This document shows, piece by piece, positions 1 to 7,661 of a stretch of 64,000 nucleotides of DNA (its first letter is position 1; every line of letters begins with the position of its first letter). The translations under genes and the position numbers were made by a program. The DNA lies in the NCBI GenBank assembly GCA_900313615.1, contig OMRP01000002.1:124001-188000 (forward strand). Direction: 5' to 3'. The notes beneath the pieces were generated by a model. It did no database searches and had not been told where the DNA came from. It saw only the letters and a list, made by a program, of their open reading frames with translations. This DNA comes from an uncultured Prevotellaceae bacterium. Lineage in GTDB: Bacteria; Bacteroidota; Bacteroidia; Bacteroidales; Bacteroidaceae.

Positions 1-84
1 TAACTCACTGAAACACAATAAAAATCATAATATTTCAAAAATATACTCTTGATATCAACAACTTTACAAATCCTATTTTTTGAT

Positions 85-115
85 TTTGCTATATTAAATA
101 TAATCACTATATTTG
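85..115 (+). promoter_or_regulatory. Bacteroidetes-type promoter of the phosphate cluster
   Basis: TTTG at 85-88 and TATATTTG at 108-115 are separated by 19 bp, which matches the Bacteroidetes sigma-ABfr pattern (TTTG, about 19 bp, TAnnTTTG). It lies directly before the first gene of a long plus-strand cluster. An ATG at 118 falls too close to the -7 box to be inside the transcript with a normal leader, so the ATG at 136 is preferred for the downstream gene. Confidence 0.65.
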
Positions 116-135
116 CGATGAAAAACCACTCGCTT

Positions 136-783
136 ATGTTTAAATCACACAAAGTCAAACAATCCATCAAGGATTTAGACACTTATCTAGCTAACCTGGA
201 TGAATGTTCACTGGTTTTCAAGAATGGAGTCAAGCATTATTTGGATGGTTCGTCGGAGGAGTTTCAGGAGAAACTGAAGGCGATTACATCGTTGCGTGAT
301 GCCACCACCGAGTTGCGTAGGAATATCGAAAACGAGTTTTATTCCTTGCCGATGCTCAGGGAAAACCGAGTGGACATCATGCAGTTGTTGGAGTTGCTGG
401 ACAAGATAGCAGACCTTCTCTTCAAGAACCTATGGCAATATGAGATAGAAGTGCCCTTCTTCCCCGCCGAGTTAACACTCAATTTTCTCAAACTCATCGA
501 GATTTCCTCGTTGACCGTGGAAGGTTGTTTGGAAGCCGCCAAGAATTATTTCCGCGACTCCCGCCACGTGACCGACAAAGTGCACCGTATCTATTATTTC
601 GAGAAAGAAGTGATGAAGGAAGCACAGTCCATCAAGCGTCAGGTGTTCCACGAAATGGAGAATCTCAAACTGAGTCAGAAGTTCCACCTTCGTTACTTCA
701 CGCTCCACGTAGAGGAATTGGCAGAGGAAGCGGTCAGGGTGGCCGACCTCCTCTCCATCATGGTTATCAAGCAAAACACCTGA
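136..783 (+). CDS. DUF47 / PhoU-like phosphate transport regulator
   Basis: This cytoplasmic, almost wholly helical protein of 215 residues resembles the DUF47 (TIGR00153-type) PhoU-like family. Members are usually encoded next to PiT phosphate transporters and are thought to modulate phosphate uptake. Helices rich in Glu, Arg and Leu run through the chain, for example TSLRDATTELRRNIENEF near residues 50-68 and VTDKVHRIYYFEKEVMKEA near 150-168. The reading frame is open from 49, but the promoter at 85-115 and the usual family length favour the ATG at 136. The next gene starts 1 bp after the stop and encodes a PiT-like protein, which supports the assignment. The regulatory role is inferred from the family. 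Confidence 0.75.
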   Translation: MFKSHKVKQSIKDLDTYLANLDECSLVFKNGVKHYLDGSSEEFQEKLKAITSLRDATTELRRNIENEFYSLPMLRENRVDIMQLLELLDKIADLLFKNLWQYEIEVPFFPAELTLNFLKLIEISSLTVEGCLEAAKNYFRDSRHVTDKVHRIYYFEKEVMKEAQSIKRQVFHEMENLKLSQKFHLRYFTLHVEELAEEAVRVADLLSIMVIKQNT

Positions 784-784
784 T

Positions 785-2353
785 ATGGTTTTAGGATTGT
801 CGATCGTATTCCTGTTGGTCCTGAGCATCTGGGTAGGTCGCCAAGAGATAGCCTACAGCTTTGCCGGATTGCACATTCCTGAGATTCTCTCACGGAAGAC
901 GTTCGGCATCTATCTGCTGTTGGCATTCGCTTTGGGTCTTGGTTTGGTGTTGTTCTGGCCCTACCCCACTATCGACCTAGAAGGAGACAGGCTGTACGAC
1001 TTAGTGACAGGAATGTTCCTAACGTACCTTATCATCAGAAGTCTCAATATCCAATCGTCGATGGTTACGGCATTCTGGGGTGCTTTGTGCGGTCTCATCT
1101 ATTTCCAACAGCCCACGATGGACGGCTATCCCCTGCCATCCTTTATTCTGTCATGGTTGGTCTTTCCGCTTTGCAGTTTGCCCCTCACCTTCTTATATAA
1201 GAAATGGGTATACCATTTCGATAAAAAGACCGACCAGCATCTCCTGTTGCGGTTCCAAATGATTCGTGAAGTGGCATTCGCAGGCGTCATCATTTGCGGT
1301 ATCACCCTTGCCTGCAACTATCTTCTCCTGTTCCACCCGCTGTTGGACAAGTTAGGACAGCAGACGAGCATAGGCAATACGATACACATCATCATGCTGC
1401 TTGCCGTGGCCCTCACCTGCTATCTGTCAACTAGGCACCGTGTTGGCATTGGTTTTGGCTCATCGAAAAAGATGAACCAGCATGTGGCCATGTCCTACTC
1501 CATCGCCACGACGGTTCTGTTTTCATCCCTTATCAGCATGCTGTTCTCCCTTCCGATGCCCGCAGTGATTGCCTCGAATCAGGTGAAAGAGGCCAACAAC
1601 CTCGTCCTCGACAAGAATAGGCGCAACGTACACCAGTTGGACATCACCACCATCAGTCTGCTCACCCCCTTATTGGCGTTCCTTCTGAGCATATTGCTCG
1701 CATCCATGAAAGGGCATGTCTACCTGAAAGCCGCCACCGTGGTCTTCATCGTCACGCTCTCGATACTGTCACGCCTGTATTTCAACCAATGGCGACACCA
1801 CAACAAAATCAAACTGGTGTTGAATGACGAGCTACAACGCAGGACTGAAGCCGATGCGGAAATCAACCGGCTTGACGTGCTGGCCGTCACATCCCAGTTC
1901 AATGTGCTCTCCAAGGAGATTGACCTGAAACAGAAAGGACTGATTAATCTCTCGCTCTACCTTCGTCAGCAGCGAGATTATCTAGAAGACATGAGCAAGC
2001 GATTGCAAGCCAGCACCCGTTTGAATCACATCGACGATTTGAAAAAGGAAGTATCTCTTTGTGCCACCGAACTGAGCGACAGCATCAAGTTGTCGGAAGA
2101 GATGGACCAATTCTTCACCCAAGTGGACGAGTTGCACAAGAATTTTGTGAGTCGTCTGATGATGCGCTGTCCCACCATCTCCGAACGAGAGAAGCGCCTG
2201 GCCATCCTCCTCCGTCTAGGCTATTCCAGCAAGGAGATAGCCAACATGATGAACATCGAGACCAAGAGTGTGGAGATAAGCCGTTACCGTCTGCGCAAGA
2301 AACTGAAATTGGAAAGAAACGTCAATATGGTTCAATACCTACAACTATTATAG
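785..2353 (+). CDS. PiT-like membrane protein fused to a LuxR-type DNA-binding domain
   Basis: This 522-residue protein has about ten hydrophobic segments in residues 1-340, then a charged coiled-coil stretch (about 345-445), then a LuxR/GerE-type helix-turn-helix at the C-terminus (TISEREKRLAILLRLGYSS followed by KEIANMMNIETKSVEISRYR). The membrane part resembles PiT phosphate permeases: a region near residues 80-100 recalls the PiT segment that carries SSSSHAL. The canonical GANDxAN-type signature is not visible, so transport may be lost. The gene follows the DUF47 gene by 1 bp and precedes a phosphate-type porin. A membrane-bound phosphate sensor acting directly on transcription is the inference. 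Confidence is high for the HTH and moderate for PiT homology. Confidence 0.7.
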   Translation: MVLGLSIVFLLVLSIWVGRQEIAYSFAGLHIPEILSRKTFGIYLLLAFALGLGLVLFWPYPTIDLEGDRLYDLVTGMFLTYLIIRSLNIQSSMVTAFWGALCGLIYFQQPTMDGYPLPSFILSWLVFPLCSLPLTFLYKKWVYHFDKKTDQHLLLRFQMIREVAFAGVIICGITLACNYLLLFHPLLDKLGQQTSIGNTIHIIMLLAVALTCYLSTRHRVGIGFGSSKKMNQHVAMSYSIATTVLFSSLISMLFSLPMPAVIASNQVKEANNLVLDKNRRNVHQLDITTISLLTPLLAFLLSILLASMKGHVYLKAATVVFIVTLSILSRLYFNQWRHHNKIKLVLNDELQRRTEADAEINRLDVLAVTSQFNVLSKEIDLKQKGLINLSLYLRQQRDYLEDMSKRLQASTRLNHIDDLKKEVSLCATELSDSIKLSEEMDQFFTQVDELHKNFVSRLMMRCPTISEREKRLAILLRLGYSSKEIANMMNIETKSVEISRYRLRKKLKLERNVNMVQYLQLL

Positions 2354-2396
2354 TCATCAATAAACTTGTTATATTTACTATTAATCTCATTACATC

Positions 2397-3755
2397 ATGA
2401 AAAAGAAACTATTATTGACCTTATGTGTCATGCAGTTGGCAACTGTTGTGATGGCACAAGAAGAAGATGAAGTGCGATACAACCAGTATGGCGTGGCTGT
2501 AGATCGCAAGGAGCTCAAGGCAGAAGCGAGGAACAACATTCTCGTCTTGGAGTCGAAAGACAAAGATTACAAATTATGGTTCGACAACCGCGTCCAGGTT
2601 GACGGAGCCACTTTCTTCGGTCAGAATTCCGATTACAACAAGATTGGCAATGGCGTGACCACTCGCCGTATTCGTTTCGCAGTCAAGGCACAAGTGACCA
2701 AAGACTGGTATGGTGAGGTGGATATCGACATGGCCAATGGTGTATTGGAATTGAAGGATGCTATCATCGAATACGATGGTCTGAAGAACTGGGAGTTCAA
2801 GTTGGGTAACTTCAAGGAAGATTTCTCCATGGAGCGCACCACCAGTTCGCGTTACCTTCAGTTCATCGAGCGTTCGTTGGTTTCCCAGGCACTGGCGCCT
2901 TCCCGCCATTTGGGTATTCAAGCCGCTTACATGAGAGACCATTTCCGTGCTTCCGCCGGTATGTTCTTCCAAGCCATTGAAGGTTCGGAAGAAGCGACCA
3001 ACGTGGAAGACAACAACAAGGACTTTGGTCGCAGCCAAGGCTATTCCTTCACCACGAAAGCCGGATGGATGCCCTACACCAGTGACCGCACGAAAGGTTT
3101 CTACATTGGCGCCAAAGCCTCGTACCGCACACCCAAGACCGAAGATGCCACCAACGAGTACGGCGGCATTCGTTTCTCCACTCGCAGTTCCACCAGTATC
3201 AACAGGAAGAAATACCTTGATACCGACGTCATTCCCGATGTTGACCACAATTGGCTCTATGGTGTTGAAGGTGCCGCCTACTACAATGGCTTTAGGTTCC
3301 AGAGCGAATGGATAGGCACCCATGTCACTGCCAAGGATGCCAGTTACAATTTCGGCGGCCATTATTTCCAGGTGGGTTACCTCTTGTTTGGTGGCAAGCA
3401 GCACTTCAATGTTGCCGAGGGCGAGTTCACCTCACCGGGCAGAGGCAAGAAATGGGGTGACGTCGAGTTGAACCTCCGTTATGACTACCTGAACCTGAAC
3501 GACAATGGCATTTGGGGCGGCAGTGGCGAGAACTACACCGCCGGTCTGAACTTCTACATCAACAATTTCTTCAAATTCGCCATCAACTTCCAGCATGTCA
3601 ACAACGACCGCTACGCCAATGGCAAGGGCAAGCTGTTGACTGGCCACGACGCCAGCGGCAAGCCGACCGCCAACTACAAAGAGGCCGTGGACAAGAAAGG
3701 CAAGGGCGGCGTGAGTTACAACATGTTGGCCGTGCGTTTCGAGATTAACTTCTAA
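2397..3755 (+). CDS. phosphate-selective porin O/P family outer-membrane protein
   Basis: This is a 452-residue outer-membrane beta-barrel of the OprO/OprP (Porin_O_P) family, which passes phosphate or polyphosphate across the outer membrane in characterised members. A signal peptide covers about residues 1-20, with cleavage after VVMA. The chain alternates aromatic and polar residues typical of beta strands (GEVDIDMANGVLELKDAIIE near 108-127, a family hallmark) and ends in a C-terminal Phe (VRFEINF). It lies 43 bp after the transporter-HTH gene, so it probably shares the transcript. Substrate selectivity cannot be read from the sequence. The neighbourhood with DUF47 and CYTH proteins favours phosphate or polyphosphate. 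Confidence 0.85.
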   Translation: MKKKLLLTLCVMQLATVVMAQEEDEVRYNQYGVAVDRKELKAEARNNILVLESKDKDYKLWFDNRVQVDGATFFGQNSDYNKIGNGVTTRRIRFAVKAQVTKDWYGEVDIDMANGVLELKDAIIEYDGLKNWEFKLGNFKEDFSMERTTSSRYLQFIERSLVSQALAPSRHLGIQAAYMRDHFRASAGMFFQAIEGSEEATNVEDNNKDFGRSQGYSFTTKAGWMPYTSDRTKGFYIGAKASYRTPKTEDATNEYGGIRFSTRSSTSINRKKYLDTDVIPDVDHNWLYGVEGAAYYNGFRFQSEWIGTHVTAKDASYNFGGHYFQVGYLLFGGKQHFNVAEGEFTSPGRGKKWGDVELNLRYDYLNLNDNGIWGGSGENYTAGLNFYINNFFKFAINFQHVNNDRYANGKGKLLTGHDASGKPTANYKEAVDKKGKGGVSYNMLAVRFEINF

Positions 3756-3823
3756 CCATTGGTTCGACAGTTATGCATCAATTAGCAAATATCTTATTTA
3801 TCCAACATAATTTTCAATAAGAC

Positions 3824-4660
3824 ATGAAAACCATTAAATATTTATTCATAATGGCCGCGGCGACACTCTTTGCCGCATGTGTGGAAGACGAAATCTACGA
3901 AGGCCCATCGACCATTGTCTCCGTTGCCCCCAGCATTGAGGCACCCACATCCGACGACCCTGTGACGATTACGGCAGAGTTCTCAGGGTTGCAAGCACCC
4001 CAGACGGCGACCCTTACCTACATTGTCAGCGGAACCTCCACCGACGTACCCATGACTGGTAGTGGCAACATCTATACCGGTACCATTCCCGCCCAACCCG
4101 ACAAGACAACCGTGAAATACTTTGTCACCGTCGTGAACACCGCCAATTACACCACCGTATCTCCCGAAAGGGAATATGTGGTAGGCGACCCACCCGTGGA
4201 ATACGACAAGTTGCGCCTGAATGAACTCTATGGAGCCGCCGAAAGCGATGATGGCAAGTTCATCGAGATTTACAACAACAGCAACACCCCCATCAAGTTA
4301 AAGGATGTCGTGCTCCGCAAGGACGGCTCCACCACATGGACTGGTTTGGAAAGCGAAGTCATCCCCGCCCATGGCGTTTGGGCCGTGGTAGGCGCCAAGG
4401 GAACTACCGAACGAGGATTCTCGAGTGGTTTCTCCAACAAGAAATCCGTCCTTGTAGAGTTGGTTGACCCCAGTGGCAATTTGTTGGACAAGTTCCAGCG
4501 TGGCGAGGAAGCCGACGGATGGGGCAACCAATCATTGCCCAAGGTTAGTGGTTCGTGGAGCCGCGTTCCCGATGGCACTGGCCAATGGCTGATTACCGAT
4601 CCCACTGTAGGCGCACTGAACGCCTCGACGGGCGAGGAAGACCCCACTGTGGTACAATAA
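3824..4660 (+). CDS. lipoprotein with a lamin-tail-like domain
   Basis: This 278-residue exported lipoprotein has a signal peptide ending in the lipobox LFAAC, so Cys19 would be lipidated. Residues about 30-120 look like an immunoglobulin-like or bacterial repeat beta domain. Residues about 128-270 (LRLNELYGAAESDDGKFIEI onward) match the lamin-tail-domain pattern: an N-E motif, then FIEIYN, a V-L-R-K-D-G strand and a conserved SWSRVPDG segment near the end. Such domains are common in Bacteroidetes surface lipoproteins and are thought to mediate binding rather than catalysis. It lies between the porin and the CYTH-like genes in the same orientation. Its role in the cluster is unknown. Confidence 0.7.
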   Translation: MKTIKYLFIMAAATLFAACVEDEIYEGPSTIVSVAPSIEAPTSDDPVTITAEFSGLQAPQTATLTYIVSGTSTDVPMTGSGNIYTGTIPAQPDKTTVKYFVTVVNTANYTTVSPEREYVVGDPPVEYDKLRLNELYGAAESDDGKFIEIYNNSNTPIKLKDVVLRKDGSTTWTGLESEVIPAHGVWAVVGAKGTTERGFSSGFSNKKSVLVELVDPSGNLLDKFQRGEEADGWGNQSLPKVSGSWSRVPDGTGQWLITDPTVGALNASTGEEDPTVVQ

Positions 4661-4721
4661 GCCTCTGCTTACAACAAACGATTCAAAAAACATTTATCAA
4701 CTTTATAAATCATTTCATTTT

Positions 4722-5366
4722 ATGGCAAAAGAAGAATTAAAAATCGGAGAGATTTCGAAACCACGTTTTGAATTCCGTAGCTTCGGCCGTTGTTTCTGCG
4801 ACGCCGCGAAGCGTATGGCCCGTCTGAGCGTCCCCGTTCCCGAGAAAGTTTGGGAAAGACATAGCACCGAGACCTACATTGTGAGTCGCACGAACGACGT
4901 GAACAACACCAAGATTCGCAATGGCAAGATGGACATCAAGACTTTCGTTCAGGCCGTTGACGGACTGGAGCAGTGGAATCCTCTGATGAAGGGTGAGTTC
5001 CCCATCGCGAAGGAAGTGTTGGAAAAAGACGTCTTCCCCGCCTTCAAGGTAGACGGACTACCCAGTCTTGACAAGCCCACCTACACGCTGGAAGAGTTTC
5101 TCGACATGATTGATAAGCATCCCGACCTCCAGGCCGTGACAGTGGAAAAGGTCCGCTTCGGTTACATGGTCAATGACACCATCTGCGAGACCGGCGATGT
5201 CTACATCAATGGCGCTTTGGTGAAGACCATCAATTCCGAGTCGACCGAGATTGAAGACATCAAAAAGACCATTTCCGACTTAGGTCTTGAGGGAGTGGAG
5301 AACATCAACTACCTGCAAGCCATCAAGCGAGTGATAGGCATGATTAACAAACCATTAGCGAATTAA
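4722..5366 (+). CDS. divergent CYTH-like (triphosphate tunnel) protein
   Basis: This is a 214-residue soluble protein without a signal peptide. It is not a textbook family member, but its second half has the CYTH pattern. A strand with basic residues (VEKVRFGYMVNDTICETGDV, near 140-160) is followed by an acidic segment (SESTEIEDIKKTISDLGL) and the closing NINYLQAIKRVIGMI, close to the usual SYxxL ending. The first half has a strand with spaced charged residues (TNDVNNTKIRNGKMDIKTF). It lies 5 bp before a canonical CYTH gene. Tunnel enzymes bind triphosphate compounds such as inorganic tripolyphosphate. The activity here is unknown, and the ExExK motif is not evident at its N-terminus. Confidence 0.5.
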   Translation: MAKEELKIGEISKPRFEFRSFGRCFCDAAKRMARLSVPVPEKVWERHSTETYIVSRTNDVNNTKIRNGKMDIKTFVQAVDGLEQWNPLMKGEFPIAKEVLEKDVFPAFKVDGLPSLDKPTYTLEEFLDMIDKHPDLQAVTVEKVRFGYMVNDTICETGDVYINGALVKTINSESTEIEDIKKTISDLGLEGVENINYLQAIKRVIGMINKPLAN

Positions 5367-5371
5367 CAATT

Positions 5372-5842
5372 ATGGCACAAGAGATAGAAAGGAAATTCCT
5401 GGTTAAGGGAGATTTCAAGAGTGAAGTGTTCAAGAGCACCCGCATCACGCAAGGGTACCTCAGCAGTGTTCCCGAGCGTACCGTCAGGGTGCGTGTGAAA
5501 GGCGACAAAGGGTTCATCACCATCAAGGGCATTGGCAACGAGACAGGTGCCAGCCGTTTTGAGTGGGAGAAAGAGATTCCCGTCGACGAGGTTCGCGACC
5601 TGTTGAAGATTTGCGAGCCCGGCGTCATCGACAAAACCCGTTATTTGGTCAAGAACGGCGAGTACACCTTCGAGGTGGACGAGTTCTATGGCGACAATGA
5701 TGGGTTGGTCGTTGCAGAGATAGAGTTGCCCGATGAAGGAGCCGCTTTCGACAAACCCGCTTGGCTGGGCGAGGAGGTGACGGGCGATGTCCGTTTCTAC
5801 AACTCCATGCTCATGAAGAACCCCTATAAGAACTGGAAATAA
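5372..5842 (+). CDS. CYTH domain protein (triphosphate tunnel metalloenzyme)
   Basis: This 156-residue CYTH protein begins with the hallmark ExExK motif (EIERKFLV, residues 4-11). Basic strands that line the tunnel follow (RTVRVRVKGDKGFITIKG, about 36-53), then FEWEKEIP, KTRYLV and the acidic EVDEFYGDNDGLVVAEIELP near 108-128. Short bacterial members of this type hydrolyse inorganic tripolyphosphate or related compounds using divalent metal. It lies 5 bp after a divergent relative and upstream of an SLC13-type transporter. The family call is secure, but the substrate is an inference from characterised relatives and the phosphate-related neighbours. Confidence 0.88.
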   Translation: MAQEIERKFLVKGDFKSEVFKSTRITQGYLSSVPERTVRVRVKGDKGFITIKGIGNETGASRFEWEKEIPVDEVRDLLKICEPGVIDKTRYLVKNGEYTFEVDEFYGDNDGLVVAEIELPDEGAAFDKPAWLGEEVTGDVRFYNSMLMKNPYKNWK

Positions 5843-5859
5843 CCATTTTCGAATCCTTT

Positions 5860-5897
5860 GCGAGGGATGGCGCCTCTGTGATAGGGCCATCTCTCGC
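5860..5897 (+). repeat. intercistronic hairpin
   Basis: An inverted repeat pairs GCGAGGGATGGC (5860-5871) with GCCATCTCTCGC (5886-5897) through a 12-bp stem with one G-T pair and a 14-nt loop. On the plus strand no T tract follows, so it does not look like an intrinsic terminator. It may stabilise or separate parts of the cluster mRNA. Confidence 0.55.
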
Positions 5898-5914
5898 ATT
5901 AAAAAGTGACTAAC

Positions 5915-7615
5915 ATGAATGAGCCTGACAACAAAACCACAAAACCTTTCGACCCACTCGACCTAAACAATTACAAGATTGAGAAACTGCCCAAGATGCA
6001 GAAGTCAGGGTTTGAGCGTCTTCTTCAACGTATTGGCGCGCCTTTGTCCATCATCGCTTTTGTCCTCATTTATTGGGTTGTCGACATGCCTTTCATCAAC
6101 CAAATCGACACCCATGCCGAGACCACCACGCTCACCACGTCCGCCATGAGCCGATATGACCAGATGAAGGAGAGTGTGACCAAGCAACTGACCGCTAAAG
6201 GCGAAAAGCAAGCAACCGTCAATGAGGCCCAGGTTGAAGAAGCGACGCACAACAAGTTCATTCGAATCAACTATGCCATGTTGGCCATCTTCGTGGCAGC
6301 CATCATCCTATGGATTACCGAGGCCATCCCCAACTACCTTACCTCTTTGTTGGTCATCCTCGGCATCGTGCTCACAGGCATCACTACCGACAAGACAGCC
6401 TACGCCCAACTCGGCCATCCCGTGATGTGGCTCAACATTCTCTCCTTCATCTTGGCGAGTATGCTTGTGAAGACGCAGGTAGCCAAACGTTTCGCCCTGT
6501 GGTTCGTGTTGAAGTTCGGGAAGAACGCCAGTGGCATCATGCTCAGTTTTATCGTCATCAACGTGGTGCTCTCTGCCTTCATCTCCGCCACCACCGCCAA
6601 GGCAGCCATCCTGTTGCCCATCTTCATGGTTGTGGCCGCCATCTATGGAGCCACAGGCGGCGAGAACCGCAACAATTTCGGAAGGAACCTGGTATTGCAG
6701 AACCTTTTCCAGATCAACCTTGGCGCCAACGCTTTCCTCACCGGTTCAGGAGCCACCCTGCTTGCCGGTTCGCTGATAGCCGGAGCCATGGGCATCGGCG
6801 CATTCAGTTATCAGGACTGGTTCACGGCAGCCTTCCCCATGAACATCCTGCTGATTTTCATCGGTTGGTTCGTGGGAGTGAAACTCATTTTCCCCATGAA
6901 GAAAGAAGAGCGTGTTCCCCAAATACCAGGCGGTATGGAACGTTTGCGCAAGGAGTTAGACCAGATGGGCAAGATGAGTTCCAACGAATGGAAAGCCGTG
7001 GCCATCTTCCTCTGTGTACTCATTCTCTGGGCCACCGACAAGCAACACGGCATCAACCAGACCGCCGTCGCCTTCATGGGCGCCGTCGTGGCCTTGTTGC
7101 CGGGCATTGGCATCGTGAAATGGAACGATGTGGACATCCCCTGGCACCTCTTGCTGTTCTCCGCCGGAGCCTACACCCTGGGAGCCGGTTTCGACGCCAC
7201 CGGTTTGCCAGGAACGATGATCAACGGACTGTTCAGCAGTCTGGGCATCACTCCGGAAACGCCTTTCTGGATACTCTACTTAATTCTCACCGCAGGCATG
7301 TTGTTGTTCTCGCTGGTGTTCCAGTCGAAGACCATGCTCACCCTCATTTTCGTACCCATCGCCATCGGTGTTGCCCAAAAGAATGGCTATCCGATTATGA
7401 GTCTGGCATTCCCCGTTGCCATGTTGGTGGGCCATGTTTATGTCCTTCCGTTCAACAGCAAGCCAGCCGCCTTGCTCTACACCACCAACCAATACAGTTG
7501 GAGCGACACCTTCAAGTTCGGCATCACCATGATGTTCATCAGTTGGCTGATGATTATCCTGTGGGGAGAAACCGTCTTGAAATGGTTTGGATACACCAAT
7601 GGTGTTTTCTTTTAG
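5915..7615 (+). CDS. SLC13 (DASS) family anion transporter
   Basis: This 566-residue inner-membrane protein has about twelve to fourteen transmembrane segments and belongs to the SLC13/DASS family of sodium-coupled anion transporters, which move dicarboxylates, sulfate or phosphate. Visible hallmarks are the conserved segment SATTAKAAILLPIFMVVAA (near 225-243), the loop LFQINLGANAFLTGSGAT, and the second-repeat VFQSKTMLTLIFVPIAIGVA. An unusual charged insert (about 60-110) precedes the first long hydrophobic core. A GTG at 5906 would add three residues, but the ATG at 5915 is preferred. The phosphate-linked neighbours suggest phosphate as cargo. This is inference only, since the specificity residues cannot be judged by eye. 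Confidence 0.82.
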   Translation: MNEPDNKTTKPFDPLDLNNYKIEKLPKMQKSGFERLLQRIGAPLSIIAFVLIYWVVDMPFINQIDTHAETTTLTTSAMSRYDQMKESVTKQLTAKGEKQATVNEAQVEEATHNKFIRINYAMLAIFVAAIILWITEAIPNYLTSLLVILGIVLTGITTDKTAYAQLGHPVMWLNILSFILASMLVKTQVAKRFALWFVLKFGKNASGIMLSFIVINVVLSAFISATTAKAAILLPIFMVVAAIYGATGGENRNNFGRNLVLQNLFQINLGANAFLTGSGATLLAGSLIAGAMGIGAFSYQDWFTAAFPMNILLIFIGWFVGVKLIFPMKKEERVPQIPGGMERLRKELDQMGKMSSNEWKAVAIFLCVLILWATDKQHGINQTAVAFMGAVVALLPGIGIVKWNDVDIPWHLLLFSAGAYTLGAGFDATGLPGTMINGLFSSLGITPETPFWILYLILTAGMLLFSLVFQSKTMLTLIFVPIAIGVAQKNGYPIMSLAFPVAMLVGHVYVLPFNSKPAALLYTTNQYSWSDTFKFGITMMFISWLMIILWGETVLKWFGYTNGVFF

Positions 7616-7661
7616 TCGCCATTGACGTAATGACAGGAAAGAATCAACCCATCGACCAATC

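Noticed and set aside
5860-5897. Intrinsic terminator before the SLC13 gene
   Set aside because: No T tract follows the stem on the plus strand, so it is listed only as a hairpin.
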